Assembly (NCBI GenBank): GCA_036873755.1
Contig: JAVTVY010036957.1
Location: forward strand, 1-64,000
Source: Hanleya hanleyi
Lineage: Eukaryota > Mollusca > Polyplacophora > Lepidopleurida > Hanleyidae
Reading direction: 5' to 3'
Length of the DNA stretch: 64,000 nucleotides
Both the position numbers and the translations under genes were made by a program. Shown piece after piece: positions 40,601 through 46,352 of this stretch (position 1 is its first letter; the number at the start of each line of letters is the position of its first letter). The notes under the pieces were generated by a model. It was not told where the DNA came from and searched no databases. It worked only from the letters and a program-made list of their open reading frames with translations.

Positions 40601-43600
40601 GAAATGGCATGGCATGGCATGGTATGGTACCTTCTCATATAAAATTCCGGTATCGATAGTTTTTTTTCGATCAAACGAAAATTTAATAGCAATATTTACT
40701 TGTTTTAGAGCTTTTAAATCAGGTTATTTGGTATGTTCCCGGAGCCAAACATTGTAGTTTTTTTGGGAAATTTGGGTTGTGTTTATTTGCATTGTTGCAA
40801 GAGAACACGCCTTAAGGATGTCCGCTGGTGGTAAATCAAAGTAATTAACTTTTTTAATAATGTGTGTTGCTGCATTCATAATTGTGTAATATGAGGAAAA
40901 ACAAAGAAAAAATATAGGTTGGTGTGCATTTTTTAGCTGTAGGCAACGTTAAGTGGACTGACCCATGCTCAATTTGATAACCCAGAAAGCATAGGGAATA
41001 GCCCTAGTTTTGAAGCATATTCATGAAAAATTCATATAAATGGTATTTAACTTTTTCTTATATTCTAACTGTTTGCAGATAATCACAATGTCTATCAAAA
41101 ATTAGCAAATTGAATGGATGTTGGTGTGCAAAATTCTCGGCTAGAAGGCTTTTAAATGAAATCCCCATCTCTTAACCTAGAGAAGGGAGATAACCCAATA
41201 GAAAAACAGGCAAAATGGTTGCCAAAGTCAAAAACCACCAGCGGACATCCTTAAGCGCTTCTTCCTATCTCAAGGCCGTTCGGTGACCTTCTGGCGCGAG
41301 ATAACTCTGTACGCGACGTACGAGATGGCATTACTCGATATTATCTTTTTACGCAACCAACTCACCGGGTTATGCGCCAACTTATAATACGTAACCTACA
41401 TGTAGTCACAGGAAACTGATGTTTCAAAATAGCCAAAATTAGAACGGCCTAGCTGAAGCGAATATATGACCGACCCATAACCGTTACGAAATGTGATGAA
41501 TGGTTATCTATGATTGAAATTTCCTTTGTATTTATCCAAAAATGTTTCGAACTAAAGATGCGTAGGATGGGGCTATACGGCTTCCAAGTCTTTCGAGAGG
41601 GAAATGAACAACACCACGTCCGACATCGCGCGCTGTGGATTGGTTGTCAATCAATATGTAACCATCTGGGTCATCTATACGCGATAAGACTGACCCTCGG
41701 ATCGTGTGTATCCATTTTCAACCTACTTTCGGCAACTATATGAGGGAATTCCCCGAAATCAACACCAGGTGATGTCGTCAGCCAATTAGCTAAACTCTAC
41801 CGACGTGACTCCAACGTAACCCGTCATTTTCGAGTCATGTGCTGTCATACTTGTTCAAAATTACAGATCTACAACGATGATACGGAAGTTATTCATATTT
41901 GTATCTTTTGTAAGCTCAGACAATATATGTTGCAGAAGTAGTATGAAAACCTGTAATTTATGAGATTTCTGGAGTCTCTTCTCCGCCGGATGAAGGCCGA
42001 ACAGAATACGGTAAAGTACCGGATATCGCTCCGCAATAATGGCGACACATGATTCGAAAGCCATCATATGGATGGCGAAGTGTACTCAAATGTTTGCCAA
42101 CTTGACCCGATTCTTCGGCCTGAAGTTTAATGAATGTCATCGGCACTCTCCGTCTTACAATATTTAAGAGACTCGGGAATTACCGGGATCTCTGCTGACT
42201 TTTGCGCATAACGGAAGTCGAGATAAGAAGAGGGTCAGATCCACGTACGCCAGAATGGATCTGTTTTTAATCAGATTGATCCAATATTATAGTGTTGTAT
42301 CAGGACAGATACAACGCTTTACAGTGCTGAATTTAAGGGTACTGAGCCCTACTGCAGACACTTTTACACACCCTCTGGAATTCTGTGTTTATACAGATGG
42401 AAGTATGTGTATATTTGTTGTAATGTGTATATTTGTTGAAAGCGCATTTCTTAAGGATTACAAATAAATAAAGGTGTTCACTGTAAATCTGCAGGTTGTG
42501 GAGATATTCGAATTTAAAAAAATTTATTCCAAAATATGAGCTTTAATATAGGCCTACTCTCCATGGTTATATATAGCTTCCGATGGAGTGTGCCACGAGA
42601 AAGCATATGCAACAAACATACTTCGTCTGGTTATGGGCGTCTGGTAATGTTGAATTTCCTTTGTTGAAATGCCGTCCTACCGTGTTCAGCCCTGGGTGGT
42701 CGAGTGCTCTCAGGCACTTCGCAGGTGACCACCAGCCTCACATCGTCGAACCGGCACGGGTTCGAGCCCCGCTGGTGCATGTGTGAAAGTTTCCCAGGCT
42801 AACCAAGCAAACTTGCTGTTACCAAATAAGTTAAATAGGCCTACCCTTGAGTGAAACCAAATCCCCCTCCTCCCGCCTCGCCCCCGTGTCCAGCAATCTG
42901 ATGACCACGACTGAGAGGACCGTACATATTGTCTATACTATACTGATGGGCAATAGTCTATCTCATCAGTACGTACTAGACTGATTTTAATGTACTTCCT
43001 TTTTTCGCTTTTCAGGAATCGTCAAAACGGTGAAGTGCGCCTTACAGATCGGCTACACGAATCAACCGGACTCGTCTAACTTCATCGGACTCATCGACGA
43101 GGTAATTTATGTTTAGCAAATATCTTGAAAAGAATAGAATTGATGAAATTCATTCCATCTGCAAAAGCATATTATAATGACGATGTGTGGTTTACATGTA
43201 CTGAGGAACGAATGCGCATGACGGCAAAATACCTGGAGAATGGGAGACTTGCGCAATACGACCAGAAGGTACACCGGAATGATTGTTCTCTAAGTGATTT
43301 TGGTTAACTGGCAACATTTGCATAGTTGGTATTGTGCAAGTCCCTCATTGTTAGACCAAATTGGACATCATAATTTACTACAGAAAAGCCGGTGCGTTAT
43401 CCCTATCTGGCCTGTGCGAGCCGGGGTGTATCGCAGCCTGGGGGGAGCCATTTCGGCTCCGGCGGCCACGATGACGCCAAAGCATTTTTTTGTCCATTTT
43501 CAGGACGGATTTTTCGATTGTTTTTTATTAATGTGATTTCTTCGTAAAGCCTGCCTGGTAAATTAGTAAATAATAATCTGATATGAAATAAAATAGCTTT

Positions 43601-44312
43601 TTCCACTTTTCCATTCAGAAAACCCCCCAATAATTTTGAAGAAATATGACAATTTCACTTTTCTGGTAACCCACATGGCCGCCATTTTGAATCTGCCCAT
43701 GATCCTATGCTCGAGGGTCATGTAAATACGCTCAAAATGACCCCAATATGATTGTCTACAAAGTCCCGGAGAGCCAACTCTCACGTCTTTCGTCGTTCCG
43801 GAGGTGGAGTAGAAAGTTTGGTAGGGGCCATAACGCCCCCGCCCTCGGACCTGGTAGGGTTAAGGGATATCTTCCAATTTTGTACATTTCGAATGGTCCA
43901 TTCAAAATTAAAAAAGATACCTAGTGTTTTCGTTGACACGTGAAAATAATACGACGTGTTGAGGGAACAAGGTCCCGGTCAAGGGAGTTACCCCACTCAT
44001 TTTAGTTAGCATCAATCGCGGTTGCGCGTTCATTTAAAAGCATTACGCCCATTGTGGTATACTGTACAGGAAAACTGATTGTGATCACTTTTTGATTAAT
44101 TTGGAAACAACTTTGAATGTTGGCAATGCTGATGGAGAAAAATGATAACATACCCTCGTTCATTACATATCGTACTTCCCTACTGAATCTAGATACATTT
44201 TTAGCAGCTATATTAAGGATAGAAAAATGATGTTATTTGGCGGTGGATATGGCAGTATACCTTACTATATTTCTCCTTTTTCCAGGTGACGGTTTCATTC
44301 TGCCAGCCATGA
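4578..44312 (+). CDS. Pif-like secreted matrix protein (VWA / chitin-binding / LamG), whole gene, nine exons
   Basis: The joined exons (4578-4662, 28910-29470, 29792-29983, 31887-32099, 33633-33779, 34567-34946, 36409-36511, 43016-43101, 44286-44312) give 1,794 nt and 597 residues. All junctions are GT-AG and phases agree throughout (1,1,1,1,1,0,1,0). Domains: signal peptide 1-22; VWA about 32-212 with the MIDAS residues D42, S44, S46, T114/T116 and D144; CBM14 at 218-279 and 282-338; a degenerate cysteine-rich segment 352-399; LamG 402-597 closed by C568 and C595. VWA-CBM14-LamG is the order of mollusc Pif/Pif-like shell-matrix proteins, which bind chitin and act in the extracellular organic framework of shell; function here is inferred from that family. 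No acidic Pif80-like tail follows. Single-copy in the window and apparently intact. Exon 1, separated by 24 kb, is the least certain part. Confidence 0.85.
4757..5274. mobile_element. Fold-back element 2
   Basis: A palindrome centred near 5010. GTATGTGACG..CTCC..GGTAATAAAGC on the left is mirrored by GCTTTATTACC..GGAG..CGTCACATATCC on the right. Both halves carry GATCAAAATGTGCTCC / GGAGCACATTTTGATCAA. A diverged copy lies at 12701-13170. It begins about 95 bp after the exon 1 donor. Confidence 0.75.
5299..5903. mobile_element. TTAA-type MITE, GGAGGTTCC family
   Basis: The inverted ends are GGAGGTTCCAGACAA and TTGTCCGGAACCTCC, flanked by exact TTAA on both sides (5295-5298 and 5904-5907). It is 605 bp, AT-rich and non-coding. 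The TTAA target with GG-starting ends fits Kolobok- or piggyBac-type transposition; no transposase is present. Confidence 0.75.
5990..6132. repeat. Cluster of GGAATATTC motifs
   Basis: At least four GGAATATTC/GAATATTCC words in both orientations within 140 bp, ending TTTTTTTTTCAGTGTAG. It looks like a short motif-reiterating element but I cannot place its 5' end. Confidence 0.4.
6421..6650 (-). mobile_element. CAACC element, truncated copy
   Basis: Starts CAACCACCTCGCTGGGGG and continues through TCAGATTTTTGGACCGGATT, matching the reverse complement of the 402-bp element at 46353-46754. Similarity stops near 6650, so the other end is lost. The same fragment recurs in each unit of the 16607-26208 array. 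Confidence 0.7.
6651..7699. other. Spacer with a 34-bp duplication and a tRNA-like word
   Basis: Positions 6666-6733 hold two near-identical 34-bp copies starting CGTTCACGTGGATCAATGG. At 6841-6862, TTAGCTCAGATGGTAACACGC resembles a tRNA A-box, but no B-box follows, so no tRNA or SINE is called. The remainder is AT-rich with no support for a gene. Confidence 0.45.
7700..8207. mobile_element. Fold-back element 3
   Basis: The ends are AAGGTGAACTGCAAAGCTTTT and GAAAGCTTTTCAGTTCACCTT with TTAA-like flanks. The arms continue inward (ACTTGCATCGCTTGGCTCTC against GGAGGCAAGCGATGGCG, ACGTTATGACGTTATAG against CTATAACGTCATGACGT) to a centre near 7948. Non-coding. Confidence 0.7.
8208..8775. other. No recognisable feature
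   Basis: AT-rich intronic DNA of the long first intron. No exon, RNA or complete repeat recognised. Confidence 0.5.
8776..9222. mobile_element. Element with 16-bp perfect terminal inverted repeats
   Basis: Begins GCCAGTTTGATTGCCC and ends with its exact reverse complement GGGCAATCAAACTGGC. It is 447 bp long with an internal G-run near 8933. I could not find a clear target-site duplication. Single copy in this window, so the family is unknown. Confidence 0.55.
9255..9430. repeat. Dispersed repeat shared with 59975-60150
   Basis: The two stretches align over about 175 bp, with shared landmarks CTTTTCAG/GTTTTCAG, CTTAGATTT, GCGATTTAGGCA and AATCGGCATGG in the same order. Nature unknown. Confidence 0.5.
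9431..11062. other. Intron 1 DNA without a supported feature
   Basis: Contains GACGTCACGATGACGTCAT near 9535, a word also found in the CCCTACC element family, so 9480-9560 may be a worn fragment of it. Otherwise AT-rich and featureless. Confidence 0.45.
11068..11265 (-). CDS. Possible first exon encoding a secreted protein, unrecognised
   Basis: Read on the minus strand from ATG at 11265. The start MKNCKVSVIVVSLYVVW has the shape of a signal peptide and is followed by about 45 residues of balanced composition with two cysteines. A GTACGT donor at 11067 would end it in phase 0; unspliced, it stops at 11020 after 81 residues. I recognise no family. It lies inside intron 1 of the Pif-like gene on the opposite strand. 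It could be chance. Confidence 0.25.
11350..11600 (-). mobile_element. CCCTACC-family MITE, partial reverse copy
   Basis: Reverse-oriented landmarks of the family: CGCCATTTTGAATTTTC, CTGCTCGGGGGTT, AAATAGGCTCA, and CGTAACGGAGATA. Both ends are eroded. Confidence 0.55.
11920..11980 (+). repeat. Three copies of a 21-bp tandem repeat
   Basis: The unit starts GTAGTACTCTATAGTATTAT at 11920, 11941 and 11962. Confidence 0.75.
11981..12700. other. No recognisable feature
   Basis: AT-rich intron 1 DNA with no exon or RNA support. Confidence 0.45.
12701..13170. mobile_element. Fold-back element 2, diverged second copy
   Basis: Shares with 4757-5274 the words TACTGAAATATCAGACT, TTGATCAAAATGTGCT, GACACCTCAAAACCAAAACC, GAGGTGTCATATTTTGCTA and GGAACACATTTTGATCAAT in the same palindromic arrangement. 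Confidence 0.65.
13311..13400 (+). repeat. 24-bp tandem repeat, 3-4 copies
   Basis: The unit ATACTTGAAAAACAATATAT plus TTTT repeats every 24 bp from 13311 and decays into a TA run. Confidence 0.75.
13401..14615. other. No recognisable feature
   Basis: Very AT-rich intron 1 DNA. No exon, RNA or complete repeat recognised. Confidence 0.45.
14620..15051 (-). mobile_element. TTAA-type MITE, GGATGTCC family, copy 1
   Basis: The ends are GGATGTCCGCTGGTG and CACCAGCGGACATCC. The left flank is TTAA (14616-14619); the right flank is a mutated GTAA. The interior matches 38998-39433 in reverse orientation (GCCTTCTAGCCGAGAAT, TTATCTGCAAACAG, CCTATGTTTTCTGGGTTATC). Confidence 0.8.
15052..16606. other. 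No recognisable gene
   Basis: Holds only a two-copy 26-bp repeat (CTTCATTGAGACCTGATGGT, 15993-16044). Otherwise plain intron 1 DNA. Confidence 0.45.
16648..16955 (-). mobile_element. CAACC-element fragment in each array unit
   Basis: Starts CAACCACCTCGCTGGGA and runs to GTTCGGCCGGGTTCAAAATGA, matching the reverse complement of 46353-46754 with the distal end missing. Repeated 3,197 and 6,394 bp downstream. Confidence 0.7.
19205..19290 (-). repeat. tRNA-derived SINE piece (three copies, one per unit)
   Basis: On the minus strand, GCTGGCGATTTGGTGCC (A-box-like) is followed by GCGGGTTCAAGTCCTAC (B-box, GGTTCAAGTCC). The same pair of words occurs in the element at 49925-50470, so it is a SINE relic and not a tRNA gene; cloverleaf arms do not close. 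Further copies lie at about 22402 and 25599. Confidence 0.55.
19402..19717. mobile_element. Harbinger-like MITE built from GGAATGGCAT motifs
   Basis: The perfect inverted ends are GGGAGCTTCTTGAAATTAGG and its complement, with TTA on each side (19399-19401 and 19718-19720). A 3-bp TTA target with GGG ends fits PIF/Harbinger. The interior reiterates GGAATGGCA/TGCCATTCC in both orientations. Copies lie at 22599-22914 and about 25796-26121, the last longer by one 10-bp motif. Confidence 0.7.
26209..27140. other. No recognisable gene
   Basis: Intron 1 DNA 3' of the array. It becomes less AT-rich towards 27100. No exon or RNA recognised. Confidence 0.45.
27142..27215 (+). promoter_or_regulatory. 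Promoter-like CCAAT/TATA cluster
   Basis: Inverted CCAAT boxes (ATTGG) at 27142 and 27176, then TATTTATATCCA from 27207. The spacing suits an RNA polymerase II core promoter, with a start expected near 27240. A similar arrangement, including TATTTATATCCA, recurs near 61702-61742. No coding start follows that I can support. Confidence 0.35.
27242..27283. other. 17-bp-stem hairpin at the predicted start site
   Basis: The arms AGCCAGTGTATCGATCG and CGATTGATACACTGGCT pair with one mismatch around an 8-base loop. It stands about 30 bp after the TATA-like box. Confidence 0.6.
27821..28855 (+). repeat. Dispersed repeat interrupted by a TA-flanked MITE
   Basis: Shared with 54341-54630 (GTCACAACCAAAGC, TGAATAAAGAATAA, TTTTATGTA, TGTGTTTTTATTATTTTTAT, AATATTTTATG, GAATATTGAATGTCGG). 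In this copy the MITE at 28107-28805 splits the repeat; the copy at 54.6 kb is the uninterrupted version. Confidence 0.65.
28107..28805. mobile_element. TA-flanked MITE with ACCGTAAAATT motifs
   Basis: The ends CACTGTTATAAATCACACCG and ACGGTAATTTATAAGAGAG are imperfect inverted repeats, with TA on both sides. Both flanks of the interior are tracts of ACCGTAAATTTACAGT words. The 54.6-kb homologue lacks it, a natural empty site. It ends 104 bp before exon 2. Confidence 0.65.
28910..29470 (+). CDS. Pif-like gene exon 2: VWA domain
   Basis: Acceptor TTTCTGTTTCAG|CG, donor A|GTAAGT at 29471, phase 1 to 1. Encodes residues 29-216. The domain opens GTDVFLVVDGSAS (MIDAS D42, S44, S46), continues with GGTFTALAL (T114/T116) and VFTDGRSS (D144), and closes with a helix ending FDSICTNI. 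All metal-coordinating positions of the MIDAS are present, so divalent-metal-dependent ligand binding should be possible. The whole domain in a single exon flanked by phase-1 introns is typical of shuffled extracellular modules. Confidence 0.95.
29792..29983 (+). CDS. Pif-like gene exon 3: first chitin-binding CBM14 domain
   Basis: Acceptor TTTTCAATCAG|GT, donor CCG|GTATGT, phase 1 to 1, residues 216-280. The cysteines C221, C236, C242, C256, C269 and C277 have spacings of 14, 5, 13, 12 and 7, which fit the six-cysteine peritrophin-A/CBM14 pattern. The motif QCPSGLFWDQNVLTC contains the aromatic Phe/Trp seen in chitin-binding members. One complete domain per symmetrical exon. Confidence 0.93.
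30288..30650. mobile_element. Fold-back element 1, partial copy
   Basis: Retains the central hairpin (TATAAACATATGAAGATAAAC / GTTTATCTTCATATGTTTATA) and the full right arm ending ATTTACCCATCTAAA, matching 3784-4381. The left arm is lost. It lies in intron 3. Confidence 0.7.
30680..31310 (+). repeat. Pair of 125-bp direct repeats in intron 3
   Basis: Positions 30680-30805 and 31186-31310 align throughout (ATCATCACAGG, TTTGGTTCTTGTGATGTTTTTA, ATATGCAGT, GTCATATGACTTCTTG). About 505 bp separate the copies; the material between them is unrecognised. Confidence 0.65.
31887..32099 (+). CDS. Pif-like gene exon 4: second chitin-binding CBM14 domain
   Basis: Acceptor TTTTTTTCATACAG|AC, donor C|GTGAGT, phase 1 to 1, residues 280-351. 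The cysteines C282, C296, C302, C315, C328 and C334 (spacings 13, 5, 12, 12, 5) match CBM14; an extra Cys314 and a following C338 are present. The motif CRLYWTC has the aromatic residues expected near the third cysteine. It differs strongly in sequence from exon 3, so the two domains diverged long ago. Confidence 0.92.
32189..32321. promoter_or_regulatory. Cluster of CRE, E-box and ETS-like words
   Basis: Within 130 bp of intron 4 there are three or more TGACGTCA-type sites, two GTCACGTG sites and several TTCCGG/CCGGT words in a loosely repeated TGACGTCACATCCGG pattern. It may be an enhancer or merely a decayed short tandem repeat. Confidence 0.35.
32330..32930. repeat. Diverged repeat with an internal duplication
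   Basis: Segments at 32460-32540 and 32607-32690 align (GTAGAACCCGATG.. and GTAGAATACGATG.., GTTGAATTT, GAAAGTT). The stretch ends AAGCCAGGTAGGGTTAA, resembling the end of the CCCTACC MITE family. Confidence 0.45.
33297..33530. repeat. 21-bp minisatellite, about 11 copies
   Basis: The unit TTGACCATGGTCGGTGTAAAG repeats with few changes; each contains the 10-bp palindrome GACCATGGTC. Because 21 is a multiple of three the minus strand stays open over 125 codons, but this is a by-product. It lies in intron 4, ending about 100 bp before exon 5. Confidence 0.95.
33633..33779 (+). CDS. Pif-like gene exon 5: degenerate cysteine-rich segment
   Basis: Acceptor CTCTTCTGTCAG|AA, donor C|GTGAGT, phase 1 to 1, residues 351-400. 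The cysteines are C352, C378, C389 and C391. If C338 from exon 4 is taken as the first cysteine, C338-x13-C352 and C378-x10-C389 fit CBM14 spacing, but the third cysteine is missing. I read it as a third chitin-binding domain that has lost part of its disulfide set, or as a linker. The donor context CGTGAGTATT equals that of exon 4, hinting at an exon duplication. Confidence 0.85.
34567..34946 (+). CDS. Pif-like gene exon 6: N-terminal two thirds of LamG domain
   Basis: Acceptor ACACATTTCAG|CA, donor GGAAAC|GTAAGT, phase 1 to 0, residues 400-526. It begins SCPRELVLDCSRPL, followed by segments of the beta-sandwich (GNSLPFLNENVQVV, CRFDGNSRLLFWRF, YIRVRFRPDP, PSIAVGYDR). The pattern of alternating hydrophobic strands and a RFxG..SRL strand is that of laminin-G/concanavalin-like domains at the same position in Pif proteins. 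Confidence 0.92.
34947..36408. other. Intron 6, with a small CACATGCGTG motif cluster
   Basis: At 35728-35860 ACGTGTCACATGCGTGA and its complement are reiterated around a hairpin (TCATATGAATTTCGTATGAGA), another motif-reiterating structure. The rest is featureless. Confidence 0.5.
36409..36511 (+). CDS. Pif-like gene exon 7: LamG, central strands
   Basis: Acceptor TTATCTTACAG|GC, donor GCCG|GTATAT, phase 0 to 1, residues 527-561. ANNWLEVTYRYDGGRLTL is the strand pair (W-x-x-V-x-Y-x-YDG-x-L) that follows the ligand-side loops in LamG folds. Confidence 0.88.
37291..38848. mobile_element. GTCC/GTCT repeat element with ~150-bp subrepeats
   Basis: Starts ACCCCTCGGC and carries the complementary GCCGAGGGGT at 38814-38823. 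A GTCCGTCT microsatellite (37331-37400) is followed by about nine tandem units of ~150 bp, each with GGCGGCCATCTTTAATTTATG and then (A/G)AAACTTGGTATA or AAAATTTGGTATA; the two forms alternate, giving a ~300-bp higher-order period. The long + open frame at 37906-38322 is a by-product. Confidence 0.7.
38998..39433. mobile_element. TTAA-type MITE, GGATGTCC family, copy 2
   Basis: Perfect 16-bp inverted ends GGATGTCCGCTGGTGG / CCACCAGCGGACATCC with TTAA on both sides (38994-38997, 39434-39437). Non-coding. Confidence 0.9.
39838..40290 (+). repeat. Dispersed repeat CTGTAACCATCT, copy in duplication 1
   Basis: Matches 41655-42107 (tandem copy), 60817-61258 and 63725-64000: GTAACCATCTGGGTCATCTA, TACTTTCGGCAACTAT, GAATTCCCCGAAATCAA, CCATTTTCGAGTCATGTG, ATCGCTCCGCAATAATGGCG. 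Confidence 0.8.
40816..41250. mobile_element. TTAA-type MITE, GGATGTCC family, copy 3
   Basis: Tandem-duplicate of 38998-39433, one A shorter, with the same perfect ends and TTAA flanks (40812-40815, 41251-41254). It did not transpose here independently. Confidence 0.9.
42300..42540. repeat. Fragment of fold-back element 4 family
   Basis: GTACTGAGCCCTACTGCAGAC and ACTTTTACACACCCTC match 60735-60780 in reverse; CACTGTAAATCTGCAGGTTGTG matches the outer arm at 60185-60215. Confidence 0.5.
42691..42812 (+). repeat. tRNA-derived SINE
   Basis: The head CCTGGGTGGTCGAGTGCTCT holds an A-box (TGGTCGAGTGC) and CGGGTTCGAGCCCCGC a B-box (GGTTCGAGCCC), followed by a non-tRNA body GTGTGAAAGTTTCCCAGGCT resembling the central domain of metazoan tRNA-SINEs. 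The acceptor stem does not close, so it is not a tRNA gene. It lies in intron 7, about 200 bp before exon 8. Confidence 0.7.
43016..43101 (+). CDS. Pif-like gene exon 8: LamG, late strands
   Basis: Acceptor TTTTTCGCTTTTCAG|GA, donor GAG|GTAATT, phase 1 to 0, residues 561-589. VKCALQIGYTN and NFIGLIDE are the penultimate strand and the G-x-I/L-D-E turn diagnostic of LamG domains; C568 is the first cysteine of the conserved C-terminal pair. Confidence 0.9.
43401..43859 (-). mobile_element. CCCTACC-family MITE, reverse copy in intron 8
   Basis: The inverted ends are CCCTATCTGGCCTG and GGACCTGGTAGGG, flanked by TTAT (43397-43400) and TTAA (43860-43863). The interior has the family landmarks in reverse (GCCGCCATTTTGAATCTGCCC, CATGATCCTATGCTCG). 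Confidence 0.8.
44286..44312 (+). CDS. Pif-like gene exon 9: last eight codons and stop
   Basis: Acceptor TTTCTCCTTTTTCCAG|GT; the reading VTVSFCQP then TGA in phase 0. This supplies the final beta-strand and the closing cysteine (C595) of the LamG domain, 27 residues after C568. The stop directly after it shows the protein lacks any C-terminal extension. Confidence 0.85.
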   Translation: MTVSFCQP

Positions 44313-44617
44313 TGTGGGCAAGACAATGAATCGAACAAGCGGGTGCAATTATTTTACATGCGAAAGCTGTGACGTTTTCACATCGACACGTGGAAGAATC
44401 TTCATTGTTTACAGACACTGGAATAGAGGAACAAAACTTACAGTTTATTATCAGCGAATCAGACTGTTGTATATATATACATGTATACATTTATATGTAG
44501 TCCGGACATACCCCGCTGTGCTTTCGTCGGTAGCTGATAGCTAAGACTAGTCAGTATCTCAGAAACAATACGGAGCACATCATAATACACGTAATTAGTA
44601 AACCGGTTACCTCCCCC

Positions 44618-44797
44618 TTAGAATCCCCGTGGAGCAGACTTGTCACAGACGCCATATTGTTTTCCATCTACCGCCAGGGATTCGACTTCTTTCTCCATAT
44701 CGTTCGAGTCATCATCTAACATCCATCTGTCCTGTAGACTGACGATGCTATCAAAGCGGGAGACAGATAGTCGCTGCCATTTTGAATTTTCGGCCAT
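44618..44797 (-). CDS. Small antisense open frame in the 3' UTR region, unrecognised
   Basis: Reads 59 residues from ATG at 44797 (MAENSKWQRLSVSRFDS..), acidic in the middle (LDDDSNDMEKEVE). The start context AAAATGG is favourable. I see no splice donor before the stop. A related segment occurs in opposite orientation at 45163-45230. It could be a small gene, an upstream frame or chance. Confidence 0.2.
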   Translation of the reverse strand: MAENSKWQRLSVSRFDSIVSLQDRWMLDDDSNDMEKEVESLAVDGKQYGVCDKSAPRGF

Positions 44798-44814
44798 TTT
44801 GTTATTCACTCCCG

Positions 44815-44820
44815 AATAAA
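44815..44820 (+). terminator. Candidate polyadenylation signal AATAAA
   Basis: First AATAAA downstream of the stop, which would give a 3' UTR of about 520 bases. No closer AATAAA or ATTAAA seen. Confidence 0.4.
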
Positions 44821-46150
44821 ATAACAGTACCGCAGAAGATCTATGATCAATTTTTAACTACAAATATCTACAGTGCATGTTGATCAAAGTGTTAACACAA
44901 AGCCGGGTTTAGATGACGACTGCCGAAAAGCGGCGAATCCTGTCTAGATTCAGACACAATTGACAATAAAACGGTAGCAGACGCCACCTGTCCTTCGTTT
45001 GGAAAAAGGGGAGGTAACCAGTCAAGTCTGTCCTGAGGCATTAACCAAGACCGGGTTTTCTGCCCTCCGTCAGGAGAAGTAATCAGCCTATCTGTACAAG
45101 CTGGGAACCAAACAGAATGCAGCATTATCATCCAATTAATTGTGTCGTTCACCGTCGCCTCGGATGGGATTGAAGCAAAATGGACACTAGTCTCTGTCCC
45201 TCGCTTTGATACCCCAAAGCGATCAGTCTATAAAGTAGCGAGTCAACACATGGTGTATTACACGGGGTCAAATCAACCGAAAATTGTTTTTGTTTCATTT
45301 CCGGTTGACAGAAAGACGAAGTCTCACCTCTTCTCGAAATGGCGATATTTAGCTGATTCTACAGTCTGTGTTATTGGAGCCAAACGTCTTTTGTACAGAT
45401 AGCAGGAAATGAACATTTCGCCTCCTGAATGGATTTATATGGTGGTGGTCTAAGAATACAAGCGTACACTGACTGTAAATTACGGCTTATCGTGTATATA
45501 CGTGTAGCGTTGTGTAATTTATTATAGTATACAAGTATATGAGATATAGTTATTATGATATGGTAAGTGCCAAAGCCGATGTTGTCCGTTCCTTTTAATT
45601 TGTACATACACAACAAAAAATGTCTTGATCCATCTCAACAACTTGACTTATAAGCAGATGCCAGTGCGGCTTGCAATAATCGACGAAAATGGGTTCTCTA
45701 AACAGTTTCCCTCGCGTGCATAATCCTACTGCTAGTGAGAAGCACAGTTCGGTTTGCTTTCGTAATTGACTCAGTAATCCTACACACAAAATATGCTATA
45801 TTAAGTCTCGTGTCCCATTTTAGCAAAACAATTATATTGTGCTATAAAAACAGAAGTCTCGTGTGAAAGCAGTACACACATGTGCTCTTAAAATTGAACA
45901 CAATATGAGCGTTTACTCCGCATGGCTTGCTTAGATGAAGAGATATTTCCAGTCCCGAAAATGAAAAAGACCGTGTATTAGAGTCGAACTATTCGAGCTT
46001 TTGTTAAAATTGGACGCACGCCTTAATTTAGCTAAAACAACACGCGATGTTTTGTGTGAAGTCATGACGAATTGCTTGACATGAGAGGTAGTTACCGTGC
46101 TTTATTTCCAGCTCCGGATTTTCAAGTTCAAAGTTTACAAGTCTACAAGT
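44821..46150. other. Intergenic, no supported gene
   Basis: Open frames on both strands (44892-45152 minus, 45142-45402 plus) have fairly protein-like composition but no homology that I can name and no splice context. Otherwise AT-rich. Confidence 0.4.
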
Positions 46151-46151
46151 T

Positions 46152-46349
46152 CACACTGAGAAAAAAAATTGTGTTGAAGCCATTTTTGCACTATTTTTTT
46201 TTAAATAACACGTATTTGTTGGAATCAACACGATTTTGTGTTGATATATCAAGTTTGACGCAAAACCGTCTTGATTTCAACACAACCCATTTCGTGTTGA
46301 AGCCATTTTGGCACAAAATTGTATACAAGACAATTGTTTTCACAGTGTG
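46152..46349. mobile_element. MITE with GTGTTGAA motifs
   Basis: The ends are CACACTGAGAAAAAAAATTG and CAATTGTTTTCACAGTGTG, a good inverted repeat. The interior reiterates GTGTTGAA/TTCAACAC and AAGCCATTTTGGCAC. The next element is inserted at its right end. Confidence 0.7.
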
Positions 46350-46352
46350 GTC

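Larger units (their letters stand above)
37055..42238. repeat. Tandem duplication in intron 7, copies differing by a 1.56-kb block
   Basis: The segment AGATGGCTTTTACATTTTCT.. at 37055-37291 recurs at 40429-40665, and 38849-40428 recurs at 40666-42238 (spacing 1,817 bp). Copy 1 has an extra block, 37292-38848, between them. Identity is near complete, with scattered single-base differences (for example 39636 T against 41446-41453 G context, and one A fewer in a run near 41215). Confidence 0.93.
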
